NCBI RefSeq assembly: GCF_008831285.2
Contig: NC_045148.1
Span: 24,223,878 to 24,287,877, forward strand
Source of the DNA: Nymphaea colorata
Taxonomy: Eukaryota > Streptophyta > Magnoliopsida > Nymphaeales > Nymphaeaceae
Direction: 5' to 3'
DNA: 64,000 nt
Part shown: positions 58,061 through 64,000 of the stretch, piece after piece
How the letters are laid out: each line of letters opens with the position of its first letter
Position numbering within the stretch: position 1 is the first letter of the stretch
Notes under the pieces: model-generated
The model's database searches: none
Told to the model about the DNA's origin: nothing
The model's input: only the letters and a program-made list of their open reading frames with translations
Translations under genes and position numbers: made by a program

Positions 58061-59774
58061 CATGATTTTGGCTGGCTGGTCGACAATGGAGCTACTGCGC
58101 ATATGACAGGAGATGCAGGTAAACTTAAGAATATCTCCCCTAATTTTGGCTCTGATACAGTTATTGTTGGGAAAGGGTAGTGTATCCCAATCACTCACAT
58201 TGGAGAGGCTGATATATCTCCAAATCTTTCTCTTAAGGATGTTCTTTATGTTCCACGTCTCACTAAAGATCTCATTTCTGTTAGCAAATTGACTAACGAT
58301 GTTCCATATGATTTTGAATTCACTTCTGGCCAATGCATTCTAAAGGACAGGAGGACGGGCAGAATAATGGCAACAGGGACTGAACATGGTGGACTTTCAG
58401 CGATCAAGTAGTAAATAATGGCAGCGATCATAAGGCCTTCTTTTCTTCTAGATTCCGGCGGGTGACGAAGGATTTTTGGCATGCACGTTTGGGACATCCT
58501 CAGTCTAGTGTTCTCTCTTTTCTAAAAAATCAGAAATATATTGATGTTTTACCTAATGGTTCTCTTTCAGTTTGTGCTAGTTGTCAAATGGAAAAATCTT
58601 GCAAACTACCTTTTATTGAGAAAGATGATATTATTTATTTGCCACTGGAAAAAATTCATAGTGACCTATGAGGACCGGCTCCTATTTTATCCAGAGAGGG
58701 ATATCGGTTTTATGCTATATTTGTTGATGACAATAGCTGCTTTACATGGTTTTACCCATGTAATCTGAAATCTGAATTCTTTGATGCATTTGTTCATTTT
58801 CACAAAATGGTCGAGTGTCAATTTGACAGGAAAAAAAAAATTTCCAAAGTGATGGAGGAGGCGAATACACTAGTTCTCGCTTTATAGAATGTCTTGACAA
58901 CCTTGGAATTAAACGACAATACTCCTGCCCCAAAACGCCTGAGCAAAATGGCAAAGCAGATCGCAAACATCATTCTATCACTGAATTGGGCCTCACATTG
59001 CTTTTTCATTCAAATGTGCCAAAGAGTTTCTGGGCTGATGCTTTTTCCGCTGCTGTTTTTCTCATGAATAGGCTTCCCACTACAACGTTATCTATGGAAT
59101 CACCTTTCTCCATAATATTTAAAAGGATTCCTGACTATTCCAGCATGAGGATTTTTGGCAGCTGGTGTTTTTCTTATTTGAAAGGATATGCTCGCAACAA
59201 ATTTGACCCAAAATCTGTTCCATGTGTCTTCATTGGATATAGCACATTACACAAGGGTTATAAATGCTTCGAACTAAATTCCAGATGTTTATACATATCA
59301 AGGCGTGTCGTATTTGATGAAAATTCATTCCCTTTCAAACATCCATCTTCTCTCTACAAGGACGACATCATGGATAGTGATTTTACATCTTTTGTTGATG
59401 TCGACACCACAAGTGATGGAAACATGCCAAATTCTGCTCACCATGAATCTGGTCCCAACCCTACACCAAATCCTCGTCTTAATGTCTATGATGATCTCCA
59501 GCAAGATGTGTCACTTGTTAGACATTTTGATACTAATAGTACTGCAGCCGATCCAACTCACATGATCCAACATCCACCTCTACATCAAATCTACATCATT
59601 CAGAGACTGATGGTATCACAAATCCTCTATCGACCTGTATTTATAACCCAAGCGGTGGCAACTCGAACCATGACCACTAGAGCTATGGCTGGAATTCATA
59701 AACCTAATCCTAAATATGCCAATGTTCATATAATTTATTCCAATATTCCCAAAGAGCCCAAAAGAATCCAATAA
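58061..59774 (+). pseudogene. Copia protease and integrase, right copy
   Basis: The protease site reads 'WLVDNGATAHMTG'; the Thr after the catalytic Asp is replaced by Asn, unlike the left copy. The shared TAG in 'VGKG*CIP' and stop in 'HSDL*GPAP' follow. The zinc finger 'HARLGHPQ ... CASC' lies at 58,462-58,671. In integrase a run of 10 A (11 in the left copy) near 58,840 breaks the frame just before 'SDGGGEY'. The rest is open from about 58,986 to 59,774 with 'MGLTLLFHSNVPKSFWADAF' onwards. The catalytic Glu position is Asp here too. Confidence 0.85.
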
Positions 59775-61165
59775 GCTCTTCAGCATGATGGATGGAGAGC
59801 GGCCATGGAAGAAGAAATGAGTGCGTTGCGATCTAATAATACATGGGATTTAGTTCCAAGAGACAAATCCATGAATGTCGTTGGATCAAAATGGGTTTTC
59901 AAAACCAAACTCAAAGCTGATGGAAGTATTGATCATTTGAAGGATCGTTTGGTTGCCTGAGGCTTCACTCAAGTAGAAGGAATCGATTATCAAGAGACTT
60001 TTTCTCCTGTCATCTGACCAACTACTATACGGCTTGTATTTTCTATTGCTACCGTCTTCAATTGGAGCATAAAACAATTAGACGTCAAAAATGCCTACCT
60101 CCATGGATCTCTTCATGAAACTGTTTATATGTCTCAACCTCCAGGTTTTGAAGATCCTCTTCTACCGCATCATGTTTGCCGTCTTTGAAAGGCATTATAT
60201 GTACTCAAGCAAGCATCTAGAACTTGATTTCAATGACTAAGTGATTTTCTTTTCACGTATGGTTTTCAGAGTTGCTATTCCGATCCATTTATGTTTGTAT
60301 TTCATGACAACAACCATTGTATCATTCTCCTAGTTTATGTTGATGATAAGGTTCATACAGGCAGCTCCTCCAGCTTGATTCAAAATGTCATCTCTAAGCT
60401 TGAAGTCGAATTTCCAGTGAAAGATATGGGGCAGCTAAGTTACTTTCTTGGGATCGAAGTCGTGCACACTCATGATGGGCTATTTCCCAATCAAACAAAG
60501 TATGCTCAAGATATTGTGGAGGGAGCTCAAATGCTTGATTGTAAACCTATGGCCAGTACTATGGCAGGAAAACAAGATCTGCTGGATACTACTCCTTTTT
60601 CAGATCCAACCCTCTACCGAGCCATAGTTGGAGCATTACAATATTTAACGATCACAGGATCAGAGATATCTTTTTCAGTGAATTTTATCAGTCAATTTAT
60701 GCAACACCCTACTCAGGCTCATTTCAAACTTGCCAAGCGTATTCTCCGATATGTCAAAGGAACCTCTGATTATGGTATTCGCATTCTTTCCCAAAGCACC
60801 ATGGATCTATACGCTTTCTCTGATGCGGATTAGGTTGGATGTCATCTCGATCCACCACAGGGTATTGTACATTTCTAGGAGCTAATTGTCTCTCCTGGAG
60901 TGCAAAGAAGTAATCTACCATTGCTCGAACTAGCGCCGAAGCGGAATATCACTCTATGGCATCAACTGCTGCAGAATTGTCTTGGCTCCTTCAAGTTCTT
61001 TGAGATATTGGCATTACAATTGACAAAGTGCTCATCCTTCATTGTGACAATATCAGCGCACTTTATCTAGCCAAAAATCCTGTTCTCCACAATTGGTTAA
61101 AACACAATCAAATTGATTATCATTTACTATGGATTGCCACAAGAACCTCTGATTATGAGATGGTA
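59775..61165 (+). pseudogene. Copia reverse transcriptase and RNase H, right copy
   Basis: Same order and same early stops as the left copy ('LVA*', 'PVI*', 'CRL*'). 'LLVYVDDKVHTG' is intact in the open part 60,291-60,833, which ends at a private TAG replacing Trp in 'SDADWVG'. RNase H pieces 'AEYHSMASTAAEL' and 'LHCDNISALYLAKNP' follow. An extra A after 'aacacaatc' (near 61,108) changes the end of the frame relative to the left arm. Confidence 0.85.
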
Positions 61166-61171
61166 GGTTGA

Positions 61172-61198
61172 AAAGTGCGACCTGCCATGTCGCACTTT
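61172..61198. repeat. Perfect 10-bp hairpin just after Copia RNase H
   Basis: AAAGTGCGAC, a 7-base loop, then GTCGCACTTT. The left-arm partner is at about 2,996-3,022. No T-run follows, so it is not an obvious terminator; its role is unknown. Confidence 0.7.
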
Positions 61199-61539
61199 GA
61201 TAATTCAATCCAAGCTAGTGTATTATCATGTAATTTTTATCAAGATCTGCATAACGATAACAGGAAGAATCCGGCGAGAAAGGCGCCCTTCACTGATATA
61301 AAAATATTAACACTTGGATTTTTTTTTTTAAAAAAACATAATCAGACAATGTATAAAAACTAATAAAAAACAATAAGGGGTGGACTGAATCAAATTGATT
61401 TAGTATAGATTTGAACAAATCGGCTGATTCAGGCCAATATTTCCAACTAATCTGATGAGATAGTTTGACTAGCAAGATACAGTGTACTCAACTTGATCCC
61501 ATCCTTGCTTCATTTACGTTGGTTAAAAGTAAACTATGC

Positions 61540-62268
61540 ATGCTATTATATGGATATTTGCACTAACCAAGCAACAGAGTAGTTGCATTTTTTTTTTAAA
61601 AAAAGCATTAAATGTGTGAAAAATAAGTCAGCCTAATAAGAAGATAAAAACTGCCGTTTCATTTTTGAAAAAAATTCCATAGCAAAAAAACTCGTTTTTC
61701 TGCATTATTCTCATTTTTCCTTTTTTTCACTTTAGGCGTTTTTTTCGCTCTTTTCTATTGTCAAACTGCTTGTTTCCACTTTCCAATTCTTATTTATTTC
61801 TTATCTATTTTTTTTAATGTTGCCTTATTAGTTTCCCATTCATCATTGAGAAAAATGTCTCCATTTAAAAGGCAAAAACAATCTTTGTGACTATGGTTGA
61901 AGCCCAGATTTGGGAATCTTTAAAAAAAAAGTTCAAATTGACAACTTTGATTTGGGACTGAATAGAGTGGAAAACTGGTAAAGGAAAATAAGATAAGAGC
62001 GGCCAAGAAAAAGTCTCATTGATGTAATCATTAGTTGTGCAGCTGGATTTGGAATTGTGAAGCAATATGTTCCAAAGCAATAGACCTGAGTTTTCTTCAA
62101 TTTGTAAAGAAACGCACAAATTTTCTACAAGTGAATCCATACATAAATTAAAGACCCAGCTTCTTCTTCTGTTCATGCATGTTCTACATAACAAATTTGA
62201 CAAGCATGACTGCCTGGTCAGTCACCTCAGTCACTTGTCTTTCTTTTGTGTTTTTCTTCCTTCACCTT
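61540..62268 (-). repeat. Repeat family Y, outer copy in right arm
   Basis: Reverse-complement partner of 1,908-2,640. Beyond 62,268 it continues with 'ttgattgtggttctcggcc', which also belongs to the third Y copy at 42.3 kb, so this is the more complete outer end. Confidence 0.75.
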
Positions 62269-62747
62269 GATTGTGGTTCTCGGCCAAAAGGACAGAAGCA
62301 AATATGACTGCCTGAGTTTCTGACTCAGTGAAGGGATGAGAGAACCTGCTGTCGAGCTGAACCTGTAGGCTTAGAATAGGAGCTGCCGAGAGGAGTTTTC
62401 TGGAGATGATTCGTGAGGATCTGCAATGGGCTCATCACTGACATCCGCAGCAGATAAATTCAGTCGACCCTGAGAAATTCCTGCGATAGGGGTTGCTGCC
62501 GGAGTACAGGAAGAATCCAGCGAGAAAGGTGCCCTTCCCTGACTTCCTTTCCTGCTGTTCTCTGGAATAATTTGCGGGAGATGAAGGTGCATCAGGCGGG
62601 AAAGAGGAAGGCTGACGCTGATTCTTCAGGCGATTCTAGCTGTCGAGAAAAAGATTCTTCCAATTCCAGGTGTCTGAAGAACCTCTCTACAAGAGCTTGG
62701 ATTTTTTGGAGTTAACCGAAGGGAGCAGTCGATTTCCCTCTCGTTTT
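62269..62747 (-). other. Leader region of a second Copia-type element
   Basis: The minus-strand sequence after the primer-binding site at 62,748. It gives short Ser/Pro-rich frames (for example 62,371-62,592) without a clear gag motif. The block around 62,509-62,545 ('caggaagaatccagcgagaa') is shared with 61,261-61,297 inside the right arm. Confidence 0.4.
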
Positions 62748-63236
62748 GCTCTGATAACAAGAGAAAACTTAATGAAGAAAACAGAGGAAGCACGAAAGAT
62801 AAAGCTGGAGAGAACTTGTTTTTTTTTATTCCTTTGAACAACATATATATAGTACAGAAAAGGTTATTGGTTACAAGATTTTTGGTATACAAGATCATGA
62901 TAATACACAATTTCTTGAAAAATTGACAAAAAAATATTTATCACTTACATTTACAAGATCCACAATTTTTGGAGTGGATGAAGGATTACAAAAAGGAAGG
63001 TTATAACGGAACAAATCTGCCGTGTCTCCCTTTTAAGTAATTTCAGTAATTTCGATTTTATCAATCTTCCCAATGTCTTCCTTAATTTCTGTCTTCCTAT
63101 TGATATCAAGATCCTCAGCATCGTCAGAAATTTCCTTGATTTTCAGCACGTTCTTATTTTGAATATTCCTAAAATCACGTTTTGCTGATTTGCGTGATTA
63201 ACCACCGACAATGTAGTCTGCATAACAATAACAGAT
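62748..63236 (-). mobile_element. Second Copia-type LTR and primer-binding site
   Basis: On the minus strand the sequence reads TGTTATTGTTATGCAGAC at 63,236, then about 480 bases with a TATA box (62,843-62,851) about 90 bases from the end. It closes with ...TTCTCTTGTTATCAGAGC, a slightly changed initiator tRNA-Met site at 62,748-62,759. The build (TATA, short R/U5, TATCAGAGC) is that of a Copia 5' LTR. The downstream gene part is missing, because the inverted-repeat arm follows. Confidence 0.6.
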
Positions 63237-64000
63237 CTTGATAAGAGATCTGATCCCTTTTTTCTTGACACTTTGTTTATCAGACAGGATTTGCATGATT
63301 ATCTTACCTAAAATGGTCCGGCCTGTACTCTATATATTGAGAGTCCATCTTCTCACAAGAACATCAGAGAATGAATAAAGAGAGAGCTCCCACAGTACAT
63401 GCTTGAGACATTACCAGGTACATGCTTGAGCTTTTTTTTTTCTTTTTCTATGTTTTAACACTTCTTCCATAGGAGGCTGGTAGAGTGTGCACGCATTTGC
63501 TTAGTTATATATCCACTAGCATATGTGATATGAGGTTCTAATAGAGTATTCTCACGCCTATGCAGTTACAGTTTGAACATGGGAAGTAGGAGCTACGGCC
63601 GTTGCCTCAGAGGAACAAGCTTGAGGCATGGCTTAAGAAAACACTGTTTTTACTAGGCCTACTGAATCAAACCGATCTAGCAGAAAAACCAGCGATCTCA
63701 ACCTACTTTAAAAATGGATGAAACGTCTAACGTGAAGTTTAAACATGCATTACAAGACTAGAATCATACATTTCTGCCTATGATGAAGCATGATAAGCAT
63801 TCACACTTGGCGACAAACTATGAAACCAGTGACATTTTCAAGGAATTGATTTGTGTCTTGTGCATTTGGGTAGGCCAGCAGGCCTAGGGTGAGCACTCAA
63901 GGATTAAACATACCTCGGGAAGTGGTGCCAAGTGAAGAGGAAAAGAGGATAATGCCTCAGACGGAGGAATTCGAGGTGATGGTGGATGCAGTTATCAATC
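63237..64000. other. Right flank, no recognisable gene
   Basis: No gene supported. A plus-strand TATA-like 'ctctatatattgagag' at 63,329-63,344 followed by 'aacatcagagaatgaataaa' resembles an LTR R region or promoter. A short direct repeat 'gtacatgcttgag' occurs twice (63,398 and 63,419). The remainder is unassigned. Confidence 0.45.

Larger units (their letters stand above)
56804..61265 (+). mobile_element. Ty1/Copia retrotransposon, right copy (dead)
   Basis: Partner of the left-arm Copia element, here on the plus strand: primer-binding site, gag, protease, integrase, reverse transcriptase, RNase H. Besides the shared stops it has private lesions: a TGA in gag at 57,818, a protease active-site change, a homopolymer frameshift in integrase near 58,840, and a TAG in RNase H near 60,831. 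No 3' LTR is recognised before the Y repeat. Confidence 0.9.
49138..62268 (-). repeat. Right arm of the 13-kb inverted repeat
   Basis: Reverse complement of 1,908-14,926. The arm runs inward to base 49,138, where the left partner is cut by the Gypsy LTR. It runs outward to about 62,268, where the left partner changes into unrelated sequence. The spacer between arms is about 34 kb including the gap. Compared with the left arm it keeps about 205 extra bases in the LINE (50,168-50,372), has a shorter TA microsatellite (49,864-49,901), and carries extra nonsense and frameshift changes in its Copia copy. Confidence 0.97.

Overview
The window looks like transposon-rich nuclear DNA of a flowering plant. 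It is AT-rich and full of microsatellites. It holds plant-type Copia, Ty3/Gypsy (Tat-lineage), LINE and Mutator-like sequences, and very little host coding sequence. No rRNA, tRNA, CRISPR array or bacterial-style operon was seen. The species cannot be named from the sequence. A run of exactly 100 N (27,589-27,688) marks an assembly gap, so order and orientation across it rest on scaffolding.

The dominant structure is a very large inverted repeat. The left arm (1,908-14,926) reappears in reverse complement as the right arm (49,138-62,268). Sampled stretches are about 99% identical by eye. Each arm carries, from its outer to its inner end: a 0.7 kb repeat (family Y), a dead Copia polyprotein, its primer-binding site and LTR-like region with an odd tandem-repeat reading frame, a possible short TIR element, one copy of repeat family X, a broken LINE interrupted by an AT-rich insertion, and a second Y copy. 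Most Copia stop codons are shared by the two arms, so the element was dead before the duplication. A few stops and frameshifts are private to the right arm.

At the exact inner end of the left arm sits a Ty3/Gypsy element on the minus strand (14,927 to the gap). It has a 3.7 kb 3' LTR, a polypurine tract, and an almost intact reverse transcriptase - RNase H - second archaeal-type RNase H - integrase frame. Upstream are a broken gag/protease and an extra upstream frame resembling the plant mobile domain. The 5' LTR is lost in the gap.

The 21 kb between the gap and the right arm holds two arrays of family X in opposite orientations (32.06-34.56 kb and 44.5-47.7 kb), which form a second, older and more diverged inverted pair. 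It also holds a 940-bp Mutator-like element with a 10-bp target duplication and what looks like a captured gene 5' end, a fold-back element near 48.5 kb, and the only good candidate for a host gene: a 72-residue secreted-peptide gene at 39,528-39,746 with a TATA box. The right flank beyond 62,268 contains a second Copia-type LTR and primer-binding site on the minus strand. The left flank shows no recognisable gene.
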